A DNA stretch of 64,000 bases from Streptacidiphilus fuscans (lineage in GTDB: Bacteria > Actinomycetota > Actinomycetes > Streptomycetales > Streptomycetaceae): assembly GCF_015690355.1 (NCBI RefSeq), contig NZ_JADPRT010000005.1, forward strand, positions 1 through 64,000, in the 5' to 3' direction. A model generated the notes under the pieces. That model saw only the letters and a program-made list of their open reading frames with translations. It was not told the DNA's origin and made no database searches. Positions 54,675-62,499 of the stretch are shown here, piece after piece. Position 1 is the stretch's first letter, and the number at the start of each line of letters is the position of its first letter. The translations under genes were made by a program, and so were the position numbers.

Positions 54675-54795
54675 AGACGCTGCCCGAGGTCGCCGCGGTC
54701 GAACGCGCTTCAGTCGGGGCGATCTCAGATCCTTGCGGCGTGCGGCAGGTGCCTCCAGCGGCTGCCGGCGAGGACAGCGCGATGCCTGGAGCGAT

Positions 54796-54809
54796 TGTGA
54801 ACGCTAACA
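54796..54809. promoter_or_regulatory. Second LacI-type operator before araB
   Basis: TGTGAACGCTAACA, 180 bases upstream of araB. With the site at 54661 it could form a repression loop, or serve the divergent GH54 promoter. Confidence 0.65.
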
Positions 54810-54929
54810 GTTGGGGCGTCAACCACTTCGGCACCGGAGAAACTCAGCCGGGACGGCCCTCCCGCCAGGTCCGGCCCGCCCCTGAAAGGAGGTAGCTACC
54901 CGCCCTGCAACTTGCCTCTGTTCGCATCC

Positions 54930-54960
54930 TTGACACCGCGTCAACCGCCTCGCCCATAAT
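54930..54960 (+). promoter_or_regulatory. Putative promoter of the GH54 gene
   Basis: TTGACA (54930-54935) and CATAAT (54955-54960) with a 19-bp spacer resemble a vegetative sigma-70 type promoter. Spacing is long by 1-2 bp. The operator at 55006 lies just after the expected start of transcription, a repressing position. Confidence 0.4.
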
Positions 54961-55005
54961 GTCGGCACCGCTCGGCATGCACGCATCCATTCCCCGAAGG
55001 ATGCG

Positions 55006-55019
55006 TGTTAGCGCTAACA
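55006..55019. promoter_or_regulatory. Perfect LacI-type operator before the arabinofuranosidase gene
   Basis: TGTTAGCGCTAACA is a perfect 14-bp palindrome and the best match among the six sites. It ends one base before an ATG (55021) that lacks a ribosome-binding site and is therefore rejected as start. Confidence 0.8.
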
Positions 55020-55098
55020 AATGCCGATCGCCAGAGCCGGCCTGGCAGCCGCGGTGCCACCCCTACGCACTTCCAACGGCCGGCAGGGAGGGAAGACC

Positions 55099-56610
55099 TT
55101 GAGTACAGGCATCAGACTCCCCCGAATCACCAGGCTCCTGTGGTGCGTGGGCACCACCGTCGCCTTCGTCCTCGCATGCGTCCTCGGCTCGTACGCCACA
55201 GCGGGCGCGGCACAGCGCGCGACGTCGACCGGGCTTCCGTGCGACACCTACGCCGCCGGCAACACGCCCTGCGTCGCCGCGCACAGCACCGTACGTGCGC
55301 TCTACCAGACCTACCAGGGCCCGCTCTACCAGGTGAAGCGCGCCTCGGACGGCGCAACGACCGACATCGGCGTCCTGACCACCGGCGGCTACGCGGACGC
55401 CGCCGCACAGGACGCGTTCTGCGCGAACACGGTCTGCACCATCACCCGGATCTACGACCAGAGTCCAGGCGGCAACGACCTGACGGTCGAAGGCGCCGGC
55501 GGCAACGGCGCGGCGGACCAGGGTGCGATCGCCAACGCCCTGCCCCTCACGGTCGCCGGCCACCACGTCTACGGCCTGGACGTGCAGGCCGGCGTGGGCT
55601 ACCGCAACGACGCCACGAAGGGCGTGCCGACCGGCAGCGAGCCACAGGGCGCGTACATGGTCACCAGCGGCACGCATGTCGACGGCAGTTGCTGCTTCGA
55701 CTACGGCAACGCCGAGACGTCCAACACCGACACGGGCAACGGCCACATGGACGCCATCAACTTCGGCACCGAGTGCTGGTTCGCACCGTGCACCGGCTCG
55801 GGACCGTGGGTGCAGGCCGACCTGGAGAACGGGCTCTTCGCCGGCGGCAACGGCTCGAACCCCGCGAACAAGGGCAACTCCAGCCCGTTCGTGACCGCCA
55901 TGCTGAAGAACAACGGCACCACGACCTACGCCATCAAGGATGCGGACGCCCAGTCCGGCGGCCTGACCACCGAGTACAGCGGCGCGCTGCCCGACCTCGG
56001 CGGCTACACCCCGATGCACCAGGAAGGGGCGATCGTGCTGGGCACCGGCGGCGACGACAGCAACGGCTCCGACGGGTACTTCTTCGAGGGCGTCATCACC
56101 GCGGGATATCCCAGTGACGCCGTCGACAACGCCGTCCAGGCCGATATCGCCTCGGTGGGCTACAGCCAGGCCACGCAGACCTTCCCGGCCTCCGGCACCG
56201 CCTACCGGCTGACGAACGTCAACAGCGGCAAGGTCCTCGACGCCGTCAACTGCGGTACGGCCAACGGCACCTCGATCGACCTGTGGTCCAACCTCTCCAA
56301 CTCCTGTCAGCAGTGGACGTTCACCCGCACCACCGACGGCCACTACACCGTCACCAACTCCCACAGCGGCACCGTGCTGGACTCGGTCGACTGCGGCATC
56401 GACAACGGCACCCGCGTCGACCTGTGGTCGGCACTGGGCAACGTCTGCCAGGAGTGGAACGTCAGCGCGGTGGGCAGCCACTTCACGCTCAGCAACGTCG
56501 GCAACGGGATGGTCCTGGACGCGGAGAACTGCGGGACGGCCGACGGCACCGTCGTCCGCCAGTGGGCACAGCTCGACAACACGTGCCAGCAGTGGGACAT
56601 CGCGCCGTGA
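55099..56610 (+). CDS. Secreted alpha-L-arabinofuranosidase, GH54 with ricin-type CBM13
   Basis: 503 aa from TTG 55099, chosen because AGGGAGGGAAG precedes it and a signal peptide follows (LLWCVGTTVAFVLACVLGSY, cleavage near TAGAA). Residues about 45-355 are the GH54 catalytic domain: LPCDTYAAGNTPCVAAHSTV, LYQVKRASDG, CTITRIYDQSPGGNDLT, GSCCFDYGNAETSN, MHQEGAIVLGTGGDDSNGSD. The C-terminal 130 residues are a beta-trefoil with QQW/QEW repeats (CQQWTF, CQEWNV, CQQWDI) in place of the fungal CBM42. Releases L-arabinose from hemicellulose outside the cell, feeding the importer and AraBDA. Confidence 0.9.
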   Translation: MSTGIRLPRITRLLWCVGTTVAFVLACVLGSYATAGAAQRATSTGLPCDTYAAGNTPCVAAHSTVRALYQTYQGPLYQVKRASDGATTDIGVLTTGGYADAAAQDAFCANTVCTITRIYDQSPGGNDLTVEGAGGNGAADQGAIANALPLTVAGHHVYGLDVQAGVGYRNDATKGVPTGSEPQGAYMVTSGTHVDGSCCFDYGNAETSNTDTGNGHMDAINFGTECWFAPCTGSGPWVQADLENGLFAGGNGSNPANKGNSSPFVTAMLKNNGTTTYAIKDADAQSGGLTTEYSGALPDLGGYTPMHQEGAIVLGTGGDDSNGSDGYFFEGVITAGYPSDAVDNAVQADIASVGYSQATQTFPASGTAYRLTNVNSGKVLDAVNCGTANGTSIDLWSNLSNSCQQWTFTRTTDGHYTVTNSHSGTVLDSVDCGIDNGTRVDLWSALGNVCQEWNVSAVGSHFTLSNVGNGMVLDAENCGTADGTVVRQWAQLDNTCQQWDIAP

Positions 56611-56654
56611 CGCCGCCTCACCCGTGACACCGACTCACCCGGACCGTCACCCCT

Positions 56655-56678
56655 GCCCGGCTCACGCGTGAGCCGGGC
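56655..56678 (+). terminator. Hairpin after the GH54 gene
   Basis: A 24-bp perfect palindrome, GCCCGGCTCACG followed by its complement, 44 bases after the stop. Confidence 0.7.
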
Positions 56679-56684
56679 ACCGGC

Positions 56685-56790
56685 CGGGGGGGGGCCCCCC
56701 CCCGGGGGGGGGGGGCCCCCCCCCCCCGCGCGCACCCCCCCCCCCGGGGGGGCCCCCCCCCCCCGGGGGGCGGCCCCCCCCCCCCGCGCG
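56685..56790. repeat. Homopolymeric G/C tract
   Basis: About 105 bases consisting of alternating runs of 6-13 G or C with a few CGCG interruptions. Runs of this kind are rare even in GC-rich DNA and are typical places for sequencing or assembly error. If real it would form very stable alternative structures between the GH54 gene and lacI2. Confidence 0.8.
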
Positions 56791-56843
56791 CCGGCACGAC
56801 CCGCACCGGCCGCCTCCCGCAGGAAGCCCTTGGCCTATAGTTC

Positions 56844-56857
56844 TGTGAGCGTGCACA
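56844..56857. promoter_or_regulatory. LacI-type operator before the second lacI gene
   Basis: TGTGAGCGTGCACA, palindromic in its outer TGTG/CACA and sharing the central AGCG, 24 bases before the ATG at 56882. Suggests autoregulation. Confidence 0.55.
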
Positions 56858-56881
56858 TACGTGCCGACGGAGGAGGAAGCG

Positions 56882-57955
56882 ATGCCGCGTGGCCCCGAGA
56901 GTGCTGCGGGCGCCCCGGGAACTCGACCACCGACGATGGCGGACGTCGCCCAGCGGGCGGGTGTCTCGCACCAGACCGTCTCACGCGTGCTCAGCGACCA
57001 CCCCCACGTGCGCGAAGTGACCCGCATCGAGGTGCTCCGCGCGATCGAGGAGCTGGGCTACCGGCGGAACTCCTCCGCGCGCGCCCTGGTGACCCGGCGC
57101 ACGCTGACCCTGGGGGTGGTGGCCTGCCATCCCACCCTCTTCGGCCCTGCCAGCACACTGCTCGGGCTCGAGGAGGCGGCGCGCGAGGAGGGTTACATGG
57201 TCTCCACCGTGAACCTGCGCCGCTACACGCGGTCGGCCCTGTCCGACGCGATCGACCACCTTCGCGACCGGGGCGTCGAGGGGATCGTCGTCATCGTCCC
57301 GCAGCGCGAGGCCGTCTCGGCGCTCAAGGAGTTGAAAGTCCCGCTCCCGATGGTCACCGTCGAAGGCGGCCACGACCTGGAGATCCCCAGCGTCTCGGTG
57401 GACCAGCAACTCGGCGCGCGGCTGGCGACCGGCCACCTGCTTGCCGCCGGGCACCCCACCGTGTGGCACGTCGCCGGACCGATGGACTGGCTGGAGGCCG
57501 AAGCCCGCTGCTCGGGCTGGCGAGCGGCGCTCAAGGAGGCCGGCGCTCCGGTCCCCGAGCCCCTCGTAGGCGACTGGACACCGTTGTCGGGATACCGCAT
57601 CGGCCAGGAGCTGGCCGGCAGAGTCGCGACGAACGCGGCCCAGCCGCACGCCCAGGGACCCACTGCGGTGTTCGTCGCCAACGACCAGATGGCGCTGGGC
57701 GTGTTGCGTGCGCTGCGCGAGGCCGGCTTGTCGGTTCCCGACGACGTGGCCGTGGTCGGCTTCGACGACATCCCTGAGGCGGAGTTCTTCCTGCCGCCGC
57801 TGACCACGATCCGGCAGAACTTCACCGCCGTGGGCCAGGCCAGCATCGGCCTGCTGGTCAGCCTGCTCGACACCAACGCGACTCGACCCGGTGAGCGTGT
57901 GGTGATCCCTCCCAGCCTGATCATCCGCGCCAGCAGCGTCCCCGCCGCGCGCTGA
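56882..57955 (+). CDS. Second LacI-family regulator
   Basis: 357 aa from ATG 56882 (GGAGGAGG 6 bases before; GTG 56861 less likely). HTH TMADVAQRAGVSHQTVSRVL, then TLTLGVV hinge and effector domain with VAVVGFDDIPEAEFFLPPLT. Many segments match the LacI at 49341-50393 (for example HHVAGPGDWLEANAR there, WHVAGPMDWLEAEAR here). Placement behind the GH54 gene suggests control of arabinan/arabinoxylan use, perhaps with a different effector. Confidence 0.92.
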   Translation: MPRGPESAAGAPGTRPPTMADVAQRAGVSHQTVSRVLSDHPHVREVTRIEVLRAIEELGYRRNSSARALVTRRTLTLGVVACHPTLFGPASTLLGLEEAAREEGYMVSTVNLRRYTRSALSDAIDHLRDRGVEGIVVIVPQREAVSALKELKVPLPMVTVEGGHDLEIPSVSVDQQLGARLATGHLLAAGHPTVWHVAGPMDWLEAEARCSGWRAALKEAGAPVPEPLVGDWTPLSGYRIGQELAGRVATNAAQPHAQGPTAVFVANDQMALGVLRALREAGLSVPDDVAVVGFDDIPEAEFFLPPLTTIRQNFTAVGQASIGLLVSLLDTNATRPGERVVIPPSLIIRASSVPAAR

Positions 57956-58101
57956 GCCTCTTACACGCGCTCGCGGGTTCGGCCGTACGTCTACGGGGCG
58001 GACCGCAGGAGCCACGCGAACCCCGATGGCGGACACAGAACGCCAGTGGCAGGCTGAAAAACATCAGCCACCCCGGCAACGCACGAAAGGCGGCGAACGC
58101 C

Positions 58102-58497
58102 ATGGCTGAACACCCGCACGCCGCACTGATCCGCCGCGGCTACGAAGCATTCTCGGCAGGCGACCTGGACGCGCTCGCCGATCTGATGACCTCCGACGTC
58201 ACCCACCACGTCCCCGGCACCCACCCGCTCTCCGGCGACCACAAGGGCATCAAGGCGGTGCTCGACTACTACGTGCAACTGGCCGTCCAGACCAACGGCA
58301 CACTCCGCGTGGAGCTCCAGAATCTGCTCGTCGACGGCCGTGGCCACGTGGTCTCCGTGACCCGGGTCTCCGCCGAACGCGGGGGCCGGAAGCTCGACCA
58401 GATGGACAGCATCGTCTTCCGGATCGTCGGGGACAAGGTCACCGACCTTGACGAATGCGTCGAAGACATCGACGCCACCAACGAGTTCTTCGCCTGA
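58102..58497 (+). CDS. SnoaL-like / NTF2-fold protein
   Basis: 131 aa from ATG 58102. The sequence HAALIRRGYEAFSAGDLDAL, DLMTSDVTHHVPGTHPLSGD and the ending KVTDLDECVEDIDATNEFFA are typical of SnoaL-like proteins, small ligand-binding or isomerase-like cone folds. Catalytic role unknown. Single gene followed by a terminator; a second, broken SnoaL-like gene lies nearby. Confidence 0.85.
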   Translation: MAEHPHAALIRRGYEAFSAGDLDALADLMTSDVTHHVPGTHPLSGDHKGIKAVLDYYVQLAVQTNGTLRVELQNLLVDGRGHVVSVTRVSAERGGRKLDQMDSIVFRIVGDKVTDLDECVEDIDATNEFFA

Positions 58498-58510
58498 TCC
58501 ACCGGCCTAA

Positions 58511-58538
58511 GGGCCCGGCCGATCGTTCGGCCGGGCCC
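58511..58538 (+). terminator. Terminator after the SnoaL-like gene
   Basis: Perfect 12-bp stem GGGCCCGGCCGA / TCGGCCGGGCCC with loop TCGT. Confidence 0.85.
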
Positions 58539-58602
58539 TCGTCGTATGGGATTGCCGCGTTGGCAGGTGCGCGGACTCGACCCGTCTCGCGGCGATGCCG
58601 GG

Positions 58603-58690
58603 TCAGCCTTTCAGGGCGGGGATGATGTGCTCGCCGTAGGCGTCGATGGTCGACTCGACGGCGTCGTGCATGGCGTAGATCGCGCGTGCA
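58603..58690 (-). pseudogene. C-terminal remnant, probably a luciferase-like monooxygenase
   Basis: The reverse strand reads AIYAMHDAVESTIDAYGEHI then IPALKG and stop at 58603, resembling the last helix of F420/FMN-dependent luciferase-like monooxygenases. The similarity ends at about 58690 where a forward-strand remnant begins. Confidence 0.4.
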
Positions 58691-58969
58691 GGGGCGTCGC
58701 CCCGGCGCGCAAGCTGTTCGACGACACCTTCGCCAACTTCGAGTCCTGCAACGTCGAGATCCTCGAACTGGACGCGAAGGTCAACGGGGACGTGGGCATC
58801 GTCTGCACGGCAGAGCACGAGCATCGTGTTCAAGAACGGCTCCGCCAAGCACGTCATGGCCCGGCAGACCGACTGCTTCGAACGGCGTGAGAACGGCTGG
58901 GAACTGATCCACCAGCACGCCTCCGTCCCGGCCGGCGGCGAATGGGACGGCAAGATCACCACCGTGTAG
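58690..58969 (+). pseudogene. SnoaL-like gene remnant, frameshifted
   Basis: ARKLFDDTFANFESCNVEIL, ELDAKVNGDVGIVCTA in one frame continues after about 58812 in another as SIVFKNGSAKHVMARQTDCF, ERRENGWELIHQHASVPAGG to TAG 58969. This is the middle and end of an NTF2/SnoaL-type protein with lost N-terminus and one frame change. Confidence 0.65.
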
Positions 58970-59029
58970 GGGCCGATCTGCGACGCGACCGGACTCCCTG
59001 CCGAACGGATCCCCTCGGCGACGGCGGCG

Positions 59030-59118
59030 GCCACGACGACATGCGCGAGCACGACGACCGCGAACAGTTCCTCGTCGGCGTGGACATCTTCCTGACCGGC
59101 ATCGCAGCCCTGCCATAG
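59030..59118 (+). pseudogene. Short C-terminal remnant, possibly TetR-type
   Basis: HDDMREHDDREQFLVGVDIF, LTGIAALP ending at TAG 59116-59118 resembles the last helix of TetR-family ligand domains. Nothing of the rest remains. Confidence 0.3.
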
Positions 59119-59137
59119 ACACGGCGCAGCGCCGGGA

Positions 59138-59917
59138 TCACCAGGTCGGCACGAGACCGCCGTCGATGCGGAAGTCGCTGCCGGCGATGTTGGCTGCTCG
59201 GTCGCTCGCCAGGAACACCACCAGCTCGGCGATCTCCGCGGGACGGGAGAAGCGGCCCGTCACCGTGGCGGAGGCAGTCTGGGCCATCACCTCTTCAGGG
59301 CGCAGCCCTGCGGCGGCGGAGACGGTGTCGGCGACACCGCCGCCTCCCAGCCACAGGTCGGTCTCCACCGGTCCGGGGCTGACGCTGTTCACACGGATGC
59401 CGCGAGGCCCGAACTCCTTCGACAGGGCCTTGGTGAAGTTCACCAGGGCGGCCTTGGCGGCGCTGTAGTCGATGACCGTCGGGTCGGGGAGTTCGGCGTT
59501 CACCGACCCGATGGTGACGATCGCGCCGCGAGCGGCCTCCAGCATGCGCGGCAGTACCGCTCGGGTCACCGAGACGGCGGCGAACAGGTTCAGGTCGACC
59601 GTACGCCGCCATTGCTCGTCCGTGACGCTGAGGAACCCGCCCGGCCTGGCCGGGGCCGAGCCCACGTTGTTGACCAGGATGTCGATCCGCCCGCCCGTCG
59701 CCGCCACCAACTGCTCGGCGCTGCCCGCCGCGGTGAGGTCCACCGGGACCCAGCGCGCCGCGCCGGACTTCACCAGCACCTCCAGCCCAGGAGAGCTGGT
59801 GCGTGCGGCGGCCACCACCTCGGCACCCGCCCCGACCAGCGCCTCGGCCACGGCCAGGCCGATGCCCTTGCTCGCGCCGGTGACCACGGCGGTCCTGCCC
59901 GAAAGCTCCCCAGCCAT
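59138..59917 (-). CDS. SDR-family NAD(P)-dependent oxidoreductase
   Basis: 259 aa from ATG 59917 (GGAG 6-10 bases before). Classical SDR: TGASKGIGLAVAEAL (cofactor), NNVGSAPARPGG, catalytic Ser in IVTIGSVNAE, YSAAK, and NSVSPGPVETDLW. C-terminus FRIDGGLVPTW is standard. Substrate unknown. Confidence 0.92.
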   Translation of the reverse strand: MAGELSGRTAVVTGASKGIGLAVAEALVGAGAEVVAAARTSSPGLEVLVKSGAARWVPVDLTAAGSAEQLVAATGGRIDILVNNVGSAPARPGGFLSVTDEQWRRTVDLNLFAAVSVTRAVLPRMLEAARGAIVTIGSVNAELPDPTVIDYSAAKAALVNFTKALSKEFGPRGIRVNSVSPGPVETDLWLGGGGVADTVSAAAGLRPEEVMAQTASATVTGRFSRPAEIAELVVFLASDRAANIAGSDFRIDGGLVPTW

Positions 59918-60233
59918 GCCTGCTCCGTAAAGTGTTGGGGCGGATGCCACGCCAGCCCGGTTCACCGGATGTCCGCGCACCTGATGCTCCCCGTCCCAGG
60001 AACAAGCCGCCACCATCCACACCGCAGTACCCCCTACAGCCCGGCCATACGGAGCAGCGCCGGCACCCCAGGTGAGGCGTGCCCGCGGCTGGCGACGAGT
60101 GTTCGCCCGGCCGGGTATCGATCCTGTTGGGCAAGACGGAGGGAAAGAATGGGCAGGTCGGCCGTTTCAACTGCCGATGTGACGCGAGCTCGCTTGCATC
60201 GAGCTGACCCCGGGCGCTACAGGCCAGGAGGGT
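59918..60233. other. Gap without a recognised gene
   Basis: No frame with coding character, terminator or clear palindrome was found. It holds the promoter of the reverse-strand SDR gene. Confidence 0.5.
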
Positions 60234-61673
60234 TCAGCCACCGGCGGCGGGCACCGGGAGGTCCACGTGCGGGAGCCTCGGGTCGGCCTCCGTCGGGATG
60301 ACGTCGGAGGTAGCGACGAGCCAGTGCAGCATCGCCTCGTGCATCCGCTGCTGGACGTCCGCGTGCTCGGGCCGTCCGGCGAGGTTGACGCGCTCGTGCG
60401 GATCGTCGTGGCGATGGTAGAGCTCCGCCGGCTCGTAGAGGCGCCAGACGTAGGTCCAGTCCCGGTCGCGGACGGCGACGGCGCGGCCGACCAGCGTCGG
60501 GTCCTCGTGCTGGAGCGCGCCCTTGCGGTCGTAGGGGAAGTCCGGGCGCTCCAGCTGCGACTCCTCCTCCACGGTGAAGCCACCCTCGGTGAACGCGTAC
60601 CGCCGGTGCTCGGCGGACGGGTCCTTCAGCAGCGGGACCAGGCTGCGGCCGAAGTGACGATGCGGAGCCTCGACACCCGCCAGCTCCAGCACGGTCGGCA
60701 GGACGTCGACCAGTTCCACCATCGACGCGCAGGTGCCGCCCTCCCCCATGCCCGGTCCGCTGATGACGAGCGGGTCGCGGGTGATGCAGTCGTGCATCGC
60801 GGAGGGCCACTTCTCGATCAGGCCGTGGTCGCCGAGGTACTCGCCGTGGTCGGCGAAGAACAGGGTGACGGTGTTGTCAGCGGCTCCGGCGCGGTCCACC
60901 GCGGCCATCACGCGGCCGAGTTGGTCGTCCAGGCGCGAGACCATGCCGTAGTAGGTGGCGGCCACCTCGCGCCACTGCTCCTCGGTGACCTCGCCGATCT
61001 CGTACGCCTCCCGGATCGCGGCCATGAAGGCGGGCTGGTGCCCGTCCCCGCCCACCGACGCGGGGGCCGGGAGGGAGTCCCGGTCGTGCATCGAGTACCA
61101 GGGCTCCTCGACCTGGAACGGGCAGTGCGGTGCGACCAGCGGCAGGAAGAGCACCCACGGCTCCTCGGGCGGGCTCCCCAGCCACCGCTCGGCGGTGCGC
61201 ACGGCCGCCTCGTCCGGGTCGACCCGGCCGTCGTCGGGGACCAGGCCCCGGTAGAACAGCCGGGACCACACCCCCTCCGGATAGTCGCCGCCGTAGGCGA
61301 CGGTGGGCCAGGTCGAGAACCCGTACGCGTCGACGCTGGCCTCGGTCGCGCCGGGGGCGAAAGTGTCGCCCCGCATCCCCGCCCAGGTGACGTGGTACCC
61401 GGCGTCCTTGAGGATGCGCAGCAGGTTGGGCTCGTGCGGTTTGAGGAGGTTGGTGAGGGTGCGGTGCCCGGCGGTGTGCGGGTACCAGCCGGTGAGCAGC
61501 GACGCCCGGCTGGGCGAGCAGACCGGATGCTGCACGAAGGCGTTGGTGAAGGTCGTGCCGCGCGCGGCGAGCGCGTCGATGTGCGGGGTGCGCGCGTGCG
61601 GGTTACCGAAGGCGCCGACGGCGTCGGCGCACAGTTGGTCGGGCATGAAGACGACGAAGTTGGGACGGGTCAC
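60234..61673 (-). CDS. Sulfatase (type I, formylglycine-dependent)
   Basis: 479 aa from GTG 61673. Arylsulfatase fold: start MTRPNFVVFMPDQLCADAVG with metal Asp, the formylglycine motif C-x-P-S-R in HPVCSPSRASLLTGWYPHTA, LFFADHGEYLGDHGLIEKWP with metal Asp-His. The Cys would be oxidised by a formylglycine-generating enzyme not seen here. No signal peptide, so it acts in the cytoplasm or on an imported substrate. Downstream of MFS and esterase genes on the same strand, 61 bases away. Confidence 0.92.
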   Translation of the reverse strand: MTRPNFVVFMPDQLCADAVGAFGNPHARTPHIDALAARGTTFTNAFVQHPVCSPSRASLLTGWYPHTAGHRTLTNLLKPHEPNLLRILKDAGYHVTWAGMRGDTFAPGATEASVDAYGFSTWPTVAYGGDYPEGVWSRLFYRGLVPDDGRVDPDEAAVRTAERWLGSPPEEPWVLFLPLVAPHCPFQVEEPWYSMHDRDSLPAPASVGGDGHQPAFMAAIREAYEIGEVTEEQWREVAATYYGMVSRLDDQLGRVMAAVDRAGAADNTVTLFFADHGEYLGDHGLIEKWPSAMHDCITRDPLVISGPGMGEGGTCASMVELVDVLPTVLELAGVEAPHRHFGRSLVPLLKDPSAEHRRYAFTEGGFTVEEESQLERPDFPYDRKGALQHEDPTLVGRAVAVRDRDWTYVWRLYEPAELYHRHDDPHERVNLAGRPEHADVQQRMHEAMLHWLVATSDVIPTEADPRLPHVDLPVPAAGG

Positions 61674-61734
61674 GGGTGTGCTTCCTTAGGGGCTTTGAGG
61701 TCTTTCGGGCCGACGGGCCGACGGCCCGACGGGG

Positions 61735-62499
61735 TCAGCGCGGGTCGGCCATGCGCTCCAGCACGAACCCGACGGCCTCCTCCGTGCTGTCGCTGGCCCA
61801 ACTCGCGTTCTCCGTACCCGGGTTGAAGAAGCCATGCGGCGCGTCCGGGTACTCGACCAGACGACAGTCGTTCCCGGCCTCCTGCTCGGCGTCCCGGAAC
61901 CGCCGGACGGCGGCGATGGGGACGAGCTGGTCCGCGGTGCCGTGCTGGACGAGCATGGGCGGCGTGCGGGGGCGGACCAGGTGCAGGGGCGAGTACGCGG
62001 CTGCCGTCTCCTCGGTGAGGCCGACCATGCCGAGCAGCGGCCGCAGCACCTCGTCCAGGAGGTCGACCACCGGGTTGAACAACACCAGTCCGGAGTACGA
62101 CGGTTGACCGTCTGCGGGCGAGTCGTGCGCAACCGTCAGCGCGAGCTGGCCGCCCGACGAGCCGCCCCCCAGGAAGAACGGCGCGTCGGCGAGGCCCTGC
62201 TCCTTGGCGAGCCTGCGGACGTGCCGGACGGCGGCCCGCGCGTCCTCGACACAGTCGCCCAGCGTCTGTGCGCCGCCGCCGAGCAGCCGGTACGCGGCGC
62301 TGAACGTGAGCACCCCGGCGGCTGCGAGCACCCGGCCCTGGGGGGCAAACTGCTCCGGGCCTCCCGACCGCCAGCCGCCGCCGTGGAAGAGGACCGCGAC
62401 GGCGCGGACAGGGGCGTCCGTCGGGGCGTAGCCGAGCAGCGGCAGCGCGGTTCCGCCGGGGGACGTGTGGTGGGTGTGGATCTCGGTGTGGTCGCTCAT
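61735..62499 (-). CDS. Alpha/beta hydrolase, acetyl-esterase type
   Basis: 254 aa from ATG 62499, overlapping the MFS stop (ATGA). HGGGW is the oxyanion loop, GGGSSGGQLAL the nucleophile elbow, GTADQLVP the acid and DAPHGFFNPG the catalytic His region. Such esterases remove acyl groups from sugars or small esters. Operon position between transporter and sulfatase suggests removal of ester groups from an imported sulfated compound. Confidence 0.88.
   Translation of the reverse strand: MSDHTEIHTHHTSPGGTALPLLGYAPTDAPVRAVAVLFHGGGWRSGGPEQFAPQGRVLAAAGVLTFSAAYRLLGGGAQTLGDCVEDARAAVRHVRRLAKEQGLADAPFFLGGGSSGGQLALTVAHDSPADGQPSYSGLVLFNPVVDLLDEVLRPLLGMVGLTEETAAAYSPLHLVRPRTPPMLVQHGTADQLVPIAAVRRFRDAEQEAGNDCRLVEYPDAPHGFFNPGTENASWASDSTEEAVGFVLERMADPR

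Noticed and set aside
54880-54896. Strong AAAGGAGG ribosome-binding-like site before GH54
   Set aside because: No suitable start codon or frame follows; it forms part of a GGTAGCTACC palindrome instead.
55021-55098. ATG 55021 as start of the arabinofuranosidase
   Set aside because: It abuts the operator with no ribosome-binding site and would put 26 residues before the signal peptide; TTG 55099 has both features right.
56668-57777. 369-codon ORF overlapping the poly-G/C tract and lacI2
   Set aside because: Out-of-frame shadow of lacI2 extended through the homopolymer block.
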